From the NCBI GenBank assembly GCA_029939715.1, contig JAOZSJ010000015.1:1-47417 (forward strand): a stretch of 47,417 nucleotides of DNA. Reading direction: 5' to 3'. The position numbers and the translations under genes are program-made. This DNA comes from 4572-123 sp002084545. GTDB taxonomy: Bacteria > Desulfobacterota > Desulfobacteria > Desulfobacterales > 4572-123. Below the pieces are notes generated by a model that saw nothing but the letters and a program-made list of their open reading frames with translations, searched no databases and had not been told where the DNA came from. Positions 16,933 to 24,860 of the stretch are shown here, one piece after another. The number at the start of each line of letters is the position of its first letter. Positions within the stretch are counted from its first letter, which is position 1.

Positions 16933-18507
16933 TCAATGGCTCTTCCAGCGCCCCTTAAGTTGCGTCAAGGGATCTGCTACGGACTGAAAACGAGCCAGCC
17001 GGACAGAGTCCCGATTTTTGTAAGAAAGAACAGGCATTACTCCGAGGGCCAGTATTTTTTCCAGCGCTTTTTCCGTAAACACAACTTCCGAGCAGGGTTT
17101 GGTTACAGACTCTCCCTGTTCCTTATGGACATGGAGAGGCAGACCCTGGATATTCTGGATTGATCCCGGCCGAAGATCCCATCCGTCATGGCTGAATGAC
17201 TGTGCCAGCAGCAGAGCACATATAAAGGCCGGATTCCCCCACAGATATTCATCATGTGCGGGACTGTCCGGTATCTCCTCAAAATCAAAATAATTTACAG
17301 GATCGGTATTTTTACCGTATGGAAGCCTTAAAAGGAATCGGGGCAGCGCAAGACCTAAATATGATGCATCTGAAATACTTCTGAGAACTTTCCATATCCG
17401 GTTGTTTTCCGGATCAACAGGGCGTCGCCAGTCATCAGGATGAGGCGTATCCGATAGAGATTCGCAGCCCAGAATATGATCGTGAACACCGGAGATAAAC
17501 GGGGCTCCTGCTAGTCTTCCGACAATGGCCATGCGGCCCATGATTTCAACATCCTCCCGGTTCTGATCAAATATATAATTTCCGGCCAGTACCGCCCATG
17601 GTTCACCGCCCGGAGTCCCCACCGCCTGTTCTACAAAAAGCCGGTATGCCACGGTTTTCCGCAAGTCGTCGGAACCGTTTAGATCCGCGGCCAGTTCATC
17701 CTTTGAGATATCCAGCAGGTACACCTTGAGCAGGGCAGTCGTCTCCATCCTGTACACGAGAAAACGGAGTGCCCGCCACGCCGATTCGAGAGCCTGAAAA
17801 TCGGGGTGATGCAGAATTTTTTTCATGAGGCCCGAGATAGAAGCATCAACAGCCGCTATAAGTTCATCCTGCTCGGGATCGCGATTTGGGACCAGATAAG
17901 GCCCTACAATGCTCTGCATGAATGAATCCCACTGTGATGGTTCTGAAACGGTTTTCATATCCGGATGACTCTCTTTTGCCTCTTCGACAATCTGATCGAG
18001 AAGACTGCCTGATGTTTTTCCGGGTGCGGCAGGGGAGGGGGTTGATTGTTCTGATTCGGGTTTTATATGTTGAGGTGTTTCAACTGCTCTAATCCAGTTG
18101 CGGACTTCATTTTTGGCGGATTCAAATGAGTGTGGATCATTCAGCCTTTTACGGGCATCCCTCAGTGTCTGAAACACCTCAAGCCGTGCATATAACTGTT
18201 CGGGATGAAAATCATCCAGTTCGGAAAACCGGGCGGTAATGGGAGTGCCCACAGCACCTGAAACAGACAAATGCGCTTTTACGCCAAGTTTTTCCATCAC
18301 CTCTTCGATATTGTCCCTGTCCACCTCGATTGGCTGGAGATTAGCCCGTGATGATGAAGAATCTGCAATGCCGCGGTTCGCGCGGCCGCTGAAATCACCC
18401 ATAATGCAGATTCGAAAGGGCGTTTCATGTTCCGGCCTGCCGTGTGTTTCATCCATTGACGCGACTGTCTTGAAATTAAGCTCTTCAAACGAAATGGGAT
18501 CCGCCAT
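16933..18507 (-). CDS. Fused TssB-TssC-like sheath protein lacking the TssC C-terminal region
   Basis: 524 residues. Residues about 28-140 match TssB/VipA (F-R-I-C-I-M-G-D-F-S-G, E-V-D-R-D-N-I-E-E-V, F-S-E-L-D-D-F-H-P-E-Q-L). After a proline/serine-rich linker, residues about 165-524 match TssC/VipB (H-H-P-D-F-Q-A-L-E-S-A-W-R-A-L, F-I-S-G-V, L-R-L-P-Y-G-K, Y-L-W-G-N-P-A). Compared with the TssC at 27187, it stops about 120 residues early, just after V-M-P-V-L-S-Y-K, so the C-terminal sheath domain is absent. A GGGGAG Shine-Dalgarno lies before the ATG. The protein sits with vgrG, so a role in a specialised sheath, cap or cargo-loading step is inferred. Confidence 0.88.
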   Translation of the reverse strand: MADPISFEELNFKTVASMDETHGRPEHETPFRICIMGDFSGRANRGIADSSSSRANLQPIEVDRDNIEEVMEKLGVKAHLSVSGAVGTPITARFSELDDFHPEQLYARLEVFQTLRDARKRLNDPHSFESAKNEVRNWIRAVETPQHIKPESEQSTPSPAAPGKTSGSLLDQIVEEAKESHPDMKTVSEPSQWDSFMQSIVGPYLVPNRDPEQDELIAAVDASISGLMKKILHHPDFQALESAWRALRFLVYRMETTALLKVYLLDISKDELAADLNGSDDLRKTVAYRLFVEQAVGTPGGEPWAVLAGNYIFDQNREDVEIMGRMAIVGRLAGAPFISGVHDHILGCESLSDTPHPDDWRRPVDPENNRIWKVLRSISDASYLGLALPRFLLRLPYGKNTDPVNYFDFEEIPDSPAHDEYLWGNPAFICALLLAQSFSHDGWDLRPGSIQNIQGLPLHVHKEQGESVTKPCSEVVFTEKALEKILALGVMPVLSYKNRDSVRLARFQSVADPLTQLKGRWKSH

Positions 18508-18596
18508 AATTTTACTCCCCCCTGATGGAAACCGTTAACTGTCGGCTAATGAGTTCAATAAACATGATATCACTAATTTTTCGATTCTTCAATTCT

Positions 18597-19520
18597 TCAA
18601 TCACTTAATTCCTCGATTCCGGGATTCAATATCAATTCTGTTCCTATAATTCTATTGTTTTCATCCAGATTGTCCTTGTTCCAGTTATTCTGGGCACGGC
18701 GAATGAAAAAGACGCCGTTGGGCAAAGGTGTTCCTGTGAATAATGTTCGTAATCTATTCAGTGTGTCGCACAGATAATCATTGCATACGTAAGAGCGCAT
18801 CTCCCTGGGTAGTGTGCAGCCCGTTTCCGTGTGATTTACACATGAATCTTCATAAGATTTTTCCGGCAGATAGTCCATGTATGAAGCCAGCACCTGCTCG
18901 GGGTTTTGATCAGGATGCACGGACAGATAGCGAAGGATAGTCTCTTTTTTCAGAAAGGCATGTTCCCCGCCGATGCTGCAGCATCCCCCCTTGCAGATGA
19001 AACAGGCCTTTGCCTCAAACGGGTATCCAGTATTTTCGTTTTCATATGGAATAACTTTTTTATTATTATCTTCATCTCCTTTAAATTCCGGCAGGGTTTC
19101 ATTAATCAGGTCTGAAAGAAATTTACGATAAAGCTTTTGCCGGCGCTTCGGGAGCCTGATTATTTTTTTTGAGTTTGCAGGGACCACCGTGTAAGGGTAT
19201 TGCACCGGATCATAACCATTTTCGTGGTTTATGGCTTTCATCCAGCAGGAAATGTTTTCCCTGTTTTCCAGCTTTTTTTTTTCGGCAAGTCTTTTTTTTC
19301 TTAATTCTAGAAGTTCAATGGTCCTTTTAATTTGTGCGGACTGGAGATAAAAAAACTGCTTATAGGAAGATTCACTCATATATTTCTTTTTGCCGAGCAC
19401 AAGTTTGCACTCGACTCTGAGGCATACGGGTTCTGAATCCGGTGAGAAGAGATGAGCAGGCTCTCCACAGACCATGCATTTGCGATTATGCTTTGACCGG
19501 ATGTTGTTAGTAATAGTCAT
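18597..19520 (-). CDS. Cysteine-cluster protein (YkgJ-like layout) at the head of the cargo block
   Basis: 307 residues, not firmly assigned. The N-terminus has C15-x2-C18-x14-C33-x4-C38, a likely zinc finger. A basic helical segment follows (about 55-90), rich in K, R and E. The C-terminal half has C173-x2-C176-x3-C180-C181 and then C227, C235, C246 and C251 (G-C-T-L-P-R-E-M-R-S-Y-V-C). This layout resembles YkgJ-type metal- or iron-sulfur-binding proteins (C-x2-C-x-x-x-C-C ... G-C-x ... R-x ... C). It is transcribed toward the fused sheath gene and diverges from the plus-strand gene at 19702. GGAG precedes the ATG. Confidence 0.78.
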   Translation of the reverse strand: MTITNNIRSKHNRKCMVCGEPAHLFSPDSEPVCLRVECKLVLGKKKYMSESSYKQFFYLQSAQIKRTIELLELRKKRLAEKKKLENRENISCWMKAINHENGYDPVQYPYTVVPANSKKIIRLPKRRQKLYRKFLSDLINETLPEFKGDEDNNKKVIPYENENTGYPFEAKACFICKGGCCSIGGEHAFLKKETILRYLSVHPDQNPEQVLASYMDYLPEKSYEDSCVNHTETGCTLPREMRSYVCNDYLCDTLNRLRTLFTGTPLPNGVFFIRRAQNNWNKDNLDENNRIIGTELILNPGIEELSD

Positions 19521-19701
19521 AAGGGCGGCTCCATAGTTAAAAGTATCACGATATTGTCTACATCAAATTTCAGTGTGATAGATACATGAATTAATGAAAT
19601 TTTCCATCTTTCTTTTTATACCATTTCCATGCTATTCTTAAAATATCCTTTTGTCATGATTGCAAAATCCATCAACACCCGTTTATTACAGGAGATTACA
19701 G

Positions 19702-20451
19702 ATGCCCTATTATCAAGCAAACGGTTGGATTCCACATGTACAAGGTTCGGCAGCGTCAGGCAGGCAGTCCCTGCGCGATTGGCTGGGACAGCAGATTGAT
19801 GGAGGAGAGTTCAATCGCCATCAAGCCTATAACCACCATGGCACTCTTTGCCGCTGGATTCATCAAAGCAGGTATCTTCCACGTGTACAGGGCGCTCAAC
19901 CGCAGAGTCATGAGGTCGAGCAAAAGCTGTACCACTTTTCCTCGATTCCAATCCAGGGGACACCACACGGTTCAGCCGGGTGGGTATCTGAAAGAATTTG
20001 TACGGACACGCCGCTCTGCGATCCGGAAGAAATGATCAGTGTCCCAATGGATTACACCCAGGTGGTTCGCGATTATTGCGCCACATCCCCACAGACAGTC
20101 CGCTACCGGGTATATGATGTTATCAGGATACTGCCGGAGACTGAGCCGCAATTGAGACAGTGGGGAGTTGAGAGAACGAACGAACGAGCAGATAGCGTTA
20201 TACTGGCGGAATGGCAACTGTATAACGAGCAGATTCTCCAAAGACTGGTTACGCAGAGGCAATCAACCGGCTACGCCCATGCAGAGACGGTCAGAACAAG
20301 GAGCGCCCAGTGTGAACAGTGGATCTATCAATGTGCTTTCTCACTTGCTACGAGTGTTGGTTCCGCGGGCGCAATGAATTTCGCACCTGGAATCGGTGAT
20401 ATAGGAGCAGGTGGATATGACAGTATGGCTGAAGCAATATTGGCGCTGTAA
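19702..20451 (+). CDS. Unknown protein with extreme lysine scarcity; candidate T6SS cargo
   Basis: 249 residues and the only plus-strand protein gene inside the T6SS locus. The frame extends to a TTG at 19660, but AGGAG sits eight bases before the ATG at 19702, which also begins a natural N-terminus (M-P-Y-Y-Q-A-N-G-W). I recognise no family. The protein has one lysine against about eighteen arginines, is rich in Q, H, W and Y, and ends in a small-residue hydrophobic tail (S-L-A-T-S-V-G-S-A-G-A-M ... P-G-I-G-D-I-G-A-G). No signal peptide. It has its own terminator and faces hcp tail to tail. Composition unlike its neighbours suggests recent acquisition; effector or cargo status is conjecture. 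Confidence 0.7.
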   Translation: MPYYQANGWIPHVQGSAASGRQSLRDWLGQQIDGGEFNRHQAYNHHGTLCRWIHQSRYLPRVQGAQPQSHEVEQKLYHFSSIPIQGTPHGSAGWVSERICTDTPLCDPEEMISVPMDYTQVVRDYCATSPQTVRYRVYDVIRILPETEPQLRQWGVERTNERADSVILAEWQLYNEQILQRLVTQRQSTGYAHAETVRTRSAQCEQWIYQCAFSLATSVGSAGAMNFAPGIGDIGAGGYDSMAEAILAL

Positions 20452-20486
20452 AAGTGCTTCACCGTTTTTGTCATATTATTCAATTC

Positions 20487-20518
20487 TAAAAGCCCCCTCC
20501 GCCAGAAGGGGGCTTTTA
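20487..20518. terminator. Bidirectional Rho-independent terminator between the plus-strand gene and hcp
   Basis: A perfect 12-bp stem (TAAAAGCCCCCT at 20487-20498 pairing with AGGGGGCTTTTA at 20507-20518) encloses an eight-base loop. Each arm ends in a run of Ts when read in the respective direction, so it can stop both the plus-strand gene (stop at 20451) and the leftward core T6SS transcript ending with hcp (stop at 20541). Confidence 0.88.
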
Positions 20519-20540
20519 TCAAAGATCAGTTCAAGCTGCT

Positions 20541-21032
20541 TTAGATGTGAACATTTTCCTCAAGGTTCCATCCGGCAGGGACTTCTCCGGAGCCGCCGCC
20601 GCCCTTACGTGCCTGTTTCGTGTACGTTGTTGTGAGTTTTCCATAGTTAAACGTTACTGATTCAGTTGGAATTCCGCCGCCGCCGCCGCCGATACTAACG
20701 GAACTGATAATGACGTTTTCCATTTTATATTCCATGTACTTTTGTCTTTTATCGCCGGCGGCCCGGTTGAGTTCCAGCACCACCTTATCAATGTGCTGAC
20801 CGCCCCAGCATGCTTTGTTGATTAATGTCGATGAGCTGTCCAGTTCCTTTACAATGCTCAGGTCCTGAAAATCAGCCCGCTGGGTTGATCCACCGCCTGC
20901 AGAACTGGCGGACCCTGAAGCCATCTGAGATACGCCCCAGTTAAACGAAAGGACCTCAATCCATTCACTGTGATCTTTATCCGTACTTTCACCTTTAATT
21001 CCGTCGATCTGCAAAAAAATATCAGAAGCCAT
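20541..21032 (-). CDS. hcp: T6SS inner-tube protein Hcp (TssD)
   Basis: 163 residues, the usual Hcp length; hexameric rings stack into the secreted inner tube. It opens with M-A-S-D-I-F-L-Q-I-D-G-I-K-G-E-S, contains W-I-E-V-L-S-F-N-W-G-V and D-L-S-I-V-K-E-L-D, and has the typical end A-G-W-N-L-E-E-N. An upstream ATG at 21086 is in frame, but AAAGGAGG lies nine bases before the ATG at 21032, so that is the start. A loop of six glycines (I-G-G-G-G-G-G-I) is encoded by a CCG microsatellite at 20674-20690. It is the last gene of the core block, next to clpV. Confidence 0.96.
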   Translation of the reverse strand: MASDIFLQIDGIKGESTDKDHSEWIEVLSFNWGVSQMASGSASSAGGGSTQRADFQDLSIVKELDSSSTLINKACWGGQHIDKVVLELNRAAGDKRQKYMEYKMENVIISSVSIGGGGGGIPTESVTFNYGKLTTTYTKQARKGGGGSGEVPAGWNLEENVHI

Positions 21033-21071
21033 AATAAATTCCTCCTTTAAAAAAAATTGATTAAAGTTACA

Positions 21072-21091
21072 GACGATTGAAATCAATCGTC
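21072..21091 (-). promoter_or_regulatory. Intercistronic hairpin in the hcp leader
   Basis: GACGATTGA and TCAATCGTC are exact reverse complements separated by two bases, about 40 bases upstream of the hcp start and 30 bases after the clpV stop. No T-run follows at once, so it is not a standard terminator. Such a hairpin could protect a processed hcp mRNA and let Hcp be made in excess over ClpV; this is inference. Confidence 0.5.
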
Positions 21092-21122
21092 AGCCAATGT
21101 AAATGCTGGTCAGTAAACTATA

Positions 21123-23753
21123 CTATTCAATATCATAATTAAACCCTTTTTCATCAACTGCCACCTTAACCTTTTTTATCTGTTCCCCTTTTGCCATTCG
21201 CGTCAAAATTTCTTTTGACATCTCGGGAAGCAATGTATTGGTCAAAATATGATCAATGTTTCTTGCACCGCTGTCAACTTCCGTGCAGCGGCTTGCAATG
21301 GTCTCGATCAGTTCATCGCTGTATTCAAATGTAATGTTTTTGTTTTCCCGCATCCGTTTTACAATGCGGTCCAGCTTGAGTTTTACGATAAGGCGCATAT
21401 TATTGTCGGTAATGGGAAAATAGGGAACCACCTTTGTGCGGCCCAGAAATGCGGGCTTGAAGTGCTTTTGAAGTTCAGGGCCCAGCATCTCCGCCAGTGC
21501 AGGCGGTTCAGGCATGGTCTCTTCATCAGCGCATAGATTCATGATCATATCCGTTCCCAGGTTGGATGTAAGTATAATCAGGGTGTTTTTAAAATCGATC
21601 AAACGGCCTTCGCCGTCCTCCATCATTCCCTTGTCAAACACCTGGTAAAACAGTTCCGTTACATCGCTGTGAGCCTTTTCCACCTCATCCAGAAGAACAA
21701 TACTGTAGGGCCTTCTGCGTACGGCCTCCGTCAGGACCCCGCCTTCGCCGTACCCTACATAACCGGGAGGCGATCCCTTGAGGCTTGAGACCGTGTGCGC
21801 TTCCTGGTATTCGGACATGTTTATGGTAATCACATTCTGTTCACCGCCGTATAAAAGATCGGAGAGCGCAAGGGCGGTCTCGGTTTTGCCCACTCCGCTT
21901 GGTCCGACAAAAAGGAAAACCGCCGTGGGCTTGGACGGATCTTCAATGCCGGCCTGGGAAGTCTGGATCATCTGGGCGATGGCGTCAAGGGCATGATCCT
22001 GCCCGATAATTCTTTCACCCAGCAGATTATTAAGATTGAGAACCGTCTCGATCTCATCAGCCTCCATCCGTCCCGTGGGGATACCGGTCCACCCAGAGAT
22101 CACTTCGGAGATAGTCTGAGAATCCACGGCAACCTGAACAAGCGGTGTCTCTCCCTGTTTTTTTACAAATTCGGATTCCAGGCCCTTAAGCTCTTCCTGC
22201 TTTTCAGGAAGTTCTTCGCTATCGGGTTTCTCTTCATAAATTTCACGGATTTCCTTCCTGATATCCACAATTTTTTGGGCGATTTCAATCTCATCTTCCC
22301 ATTTTTTATTCAGGCTGTCCAGGCTGATTTGGGTCTCTTCTTTTTCTTTTATAAGCTCTGCCAGCCGTTCTGAATGATCACGGCCCATGAGGGTTTCTTT
22401 TTCGAGGGTCTTTACCTCTCTTTCGATATGAGCAATATGCCTTGTGGCATCTTCAATGGGCGCAGGGCTTGTTGTAAGGCCGATGGCCACTCTGGCACAG
22501 GCCGTATCCAGCACGCTGACCGCCTTGTCGGGAAGCTGCCGGCCGGAAATGTAACGGTGAGACAGGGAAACGGTATTGGCAAGGGCTTCGTCCGTGATCA
22601 TGACATTGTGGTGCTTTTCAAGAAAAGGACCAATGGCCCGCATCATGATCAGAGCTTTTTCCTCATCCGGTTCTTCCACTTTTACAACCTGGAAACGCCT
22701 GGCCATGGCGGCATCTTTTTCAAAGTATTTCTTGTATTCGGCCCATGTGGTTGCGGCAATGGTACGAAGCTCTCCCCTGGCCAGTGCCGGCTTTAAAAGG
22801 TTTGCCGCATCGCCTGCTCCCGATCCGCCTGCTCCGATAAGCGTATGTGCTTCATCAATAAACAGGATAATCGGCACTGGAGATCCCTTAACTTCATTGA
22901 TGACGGACTTCAGCCGGTTTTCAAATTCTCCCTTTATGCTGGCCCCGGCCTGTAACAGGCCCATATCAAGATTATGAACCACCACATCTTTTAAGGCGGG
23001 TGGTACATCGCCTTCGGCAATCCTTAAAGCAAACCCCTCCACGACCGCGGTCTTTCCAACACCTGCTTCACCTGTCAGGATTGGATTATTCTGCCTGCGG
23101 CGGATCAGGATATCCACCATTTGTCTGATTTCAAAGTCTCGTCCGAGGACAGGATCGATTTTGCCCTTTTGGGCCATCAGGGTCAGATTGGTAGTGTACT
23201 GGTCCAGGGCTTTGGTTCCGGCCGGTTGCGTCTCTCCCGGTGCGGCGGCCTGGCCGGACGGGGCAGTCTCACCGTCTTCAGCGGAACCCGCCACAATGTC
23301 AAGAAGGCTGGTTTTCAGGGTTTCAACGGAAATTTTCTTAAACGCATCCGCGCTTGAAATAAGCGATCTGGCTGTCTGATCGTTACTCAAAAGAGATAGT
23401 ATAATATGGCCGGATCGAATACTGTCTGCCTGAAAATCAATGGATGCAGTCATCCATGCATCCTGTATCATTTTTGGTATTCGCGGCGAAAGGGCCGGGG
23501 TTCTTGCATTTCCGGTTTTGAAGCTTTCCATGCTTCGCATCAGGTCAGCTATCAGATGATCCGGGTTTATCTCAAAATGTCTGAGGATTTTCTCCAGGTC
23601 CGAATTAGACAAATCAAGAAGTTTGAGAAGAAAATGCTCAATCTCAACTTCATAATGAGTTTGAGACATGCAAAGACCGGCACCGGATTCAAGCGAGCCT
23701 CTGCATGTACTGTTTAATTTTTCTATCAGGGACTTGAGATTTGATATTGCCAT
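21123..23753 (-). CDS. clpV: T6SS sheath-recycling AAA+ ATPase ClpV (TssH)
   Basis: 876 residues, the expected ClpV length. It disassembles the contracted TssB-TssC sheath. An N-terminal Clp repeat domain (1-160) is followed by D1 with Walker A G-E-A-G-V-G-K-T and Walker B I-I-L-F-I-D-E-A-H. A coiled middle region with many E and K residues follows (about 410-540). D2 has G-P-S-G-V-G-K-T-E, the pore loop G-S-P-P-G-Y-V-G-Y-G and L-L-D-E-V-E-K-A-H. AAGGAG lies before the ATG. It follows tssG by about 55 bp. Confidence 0.97.
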   Translation of the reverse strand: MAISNLKSLIEKLNSTCRGSLESGAGLCMSQTHYEVEIEHFLLKLLDLSNSDLEKILRHFEINPDHLIADLMRSMESFKTGNARTPALSPRIPKMIQDAWMTASIDFQADSIRSGHIILSLLSNDQTARSLISSADAFKKISVETLKTSLLDIVAGSAEDGETAPSGQAAAPGETQPAGTKALDQYTTNLTLMAQKGKIDPVLGRDFEIRQMVDILIRRRQNNPILTGEAGVGKTAVVEGFALRIAEGDVPPALKDVVVHNLDMGLLQAGASIKGEFENRLKSVINEVKGSPVPIILFIDEAHTLIGAGGSGAGDAANLLKPALARGELRTIAATTWAEYKKYFEKDAAMARRFQVVKVEEPDEEKALIMMRAIGPFLEKHHNVMITDEALANTVSLSHRYISGRQLPDKAVSVLDTACARVAIGLTTSPAPIEDATRHIAHIEREVKTLEKETLMGRDHSERLAELIKEKEETQISLDSLNKKWEDEIEIAQKIVDIRKEIREIYEEKPDSEELPEKQEELKGLESEFVKKQGETPLVQVAVDSQTISEVISGWTGIPTGRMEADEIETVLNLNNLLGERIIGQDHALDAIAQMIQTSQAGIEDPSKPTAVFLFVGPSGVGKTETALALSDLLYGGEQNVITINMSEYQEAHTVSSLKGSPPGYVGYGEGGVLTEAVRRRPYSIVLLDEVEKAHSDVTELFYQVFDKGMMEDGEGRLIDFKNTLIILTSNLGTDMIMNLCADEETMPEPPALAEMLGPELQKHFKPAFLGRTKVVPYFPITDNNMRLIVKLKLDRIVKRMRENKNITFEYSDELIETIASRCTEVDSGARNIDHILTNTLLPEMSKEILTRMAKGEQIKKVKVAVDEKGFNYDIE

Positions 23754-23807
23754 GAATCTGCTCCTTATTTTAGATGTACATTATAACCCCTTTTTTATTT
23801 ATTCTTT

Positions 23808-24860
23808 TCAGGCAGCCTTGACGGCCGGCTTATCAGCCTTTACCAGATCATTTTCACAAAGCGTGATAAAAGGGTCACTTTCATGAACAATGTCAGAATT
23901 TTTGACCCATGTTGTCAACCCCAGACGGACTTTTGTTTTACCGCCTATGATGCATGGCGGAATTTCTTCACGCTTCAGGATTATACTTATTTCAAATTCG
24001 TACTCCATTCCAACCATGTATTTGACGAGAGAAAAAATCGGGCCCAGCATATCACCGCCGGGAAGAAATCTAAGATAGTCAGTATACTCCATCGGCCCCA
24101 GGTTTACACGAAATTTTGACTGACTGTCCCGGATATAGCTTCCGCAGATTGTTTCAAGACCCAGACGGGCATTTGCCAGGCCAAGCTGAGTCTGATCTTC
24201 AGGGTCCAGGGGAATCATCTGCTCAATAAACTGGTCGACATTTGCCCGAACACCGGAAAGGTATGATACGGCAGATTCGATTGCGACAGCCGAAGGGACG
24301 CCTCTTGATAAAAGTCCTCCGTAAAATGCAAGGGATTCCTCCGGCAATCCTATCATCTTGCTCAGGCCGGTGGTTCCCAGGCCGGACAGGCTCAGCATGT
24401 ATCTGGAAAGTCTGTCTCTGGCTCCGGGAATATAATTTTCAGGAAACCGGTATTTTTTCCATGCAAGATAAAAAAGAGATATAAAACGGTGATGAAAAAG
24501 ATCCAGGAAAGCGGTTAAACTGAAATCTTTTTTCCGGTTTCTTGCAACGGCAAGTTCATTATACCATTGAGGCAGGATGCCGTTTGGGCCGATAAGCCCC
24601 ATGAATGTAACGGACATGTTAACCGGACCATCATCCTCGGTCTGTTCAAGCCCTGAAATATCACTTGGAGGAAAAATAAAACCTGGTTTTACCGAAAATT
24701 TCAAGGCCTCTTCCCCCGGCACCAGTGTCTTGCCCAAGGGTTTTTTGCCTGGGGACAATGATTCAAGGAGATCTACAGCCTTAAAAAATGAAAAACCGTA
24801 ATATTCCTCAAACAGACGATCTTTTAAAGAAGTACCCGGTTGCCGTTTCTGGGGGGCCAC
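23808..24860 (-). CDS. tssG: T6SS baseplate protein TssG
   Basis: 350 residues of the TssG/VasB/ImpH family, which forms the baseplate wedge with TssF and TssE. Characteristic stretches are Y-G-F-S-F-F-K-A-V-D-L-L-E, F-M-G-L-I-G-P-N-G-I-L-P-Q-W-Y, F-L-D-L-F-H-H-R and F-L-P-G-G-D. The start is a GTG at 24860 that overlaps the 3' end of tssF by 37 bases, which fits coupled translation. The next ATG would remove the conserved N-terminus. The C-terminus is short and basic. Confidence 0.95.
   Translation of the reverse strand: MAPQKRQPGTSLKDRLFEEYYGFSFFKAVDLLESLSPGKKPLGKTLVPGEEALKFSVKPGFIFPPSDISGLEQTEDDGPVNMSVTFMGLIGPNGILPQWYNELAVARNRKKDFSLTAFLDLFHHRFISLFYLAWKKYRFPENYIPGARDRLSRYMLSLSGLGTTGLSKMIGLPEESLAFYGGLLSRGVPSAVAIESAVSYLSGVRANVDQFIEQMIPLDPEDQTQLGLANARLGLETICGSYIRDSQSKFRVNLGPMEYTDYLRFLPGGDMLGPIFSLVKYMVGMEYEFEISIILKREEIPPCIIGGKTKVRLGLTTWVKNSDIVHESDPFITLCENDLVKADKPAVKAA

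Noticed and set aside
19660..19701. Upstream TTG start for the plus-strand unknown gene
   Set aside because: The Shine-Dalgarno lies within this stretch, just before the ATG at 19702.
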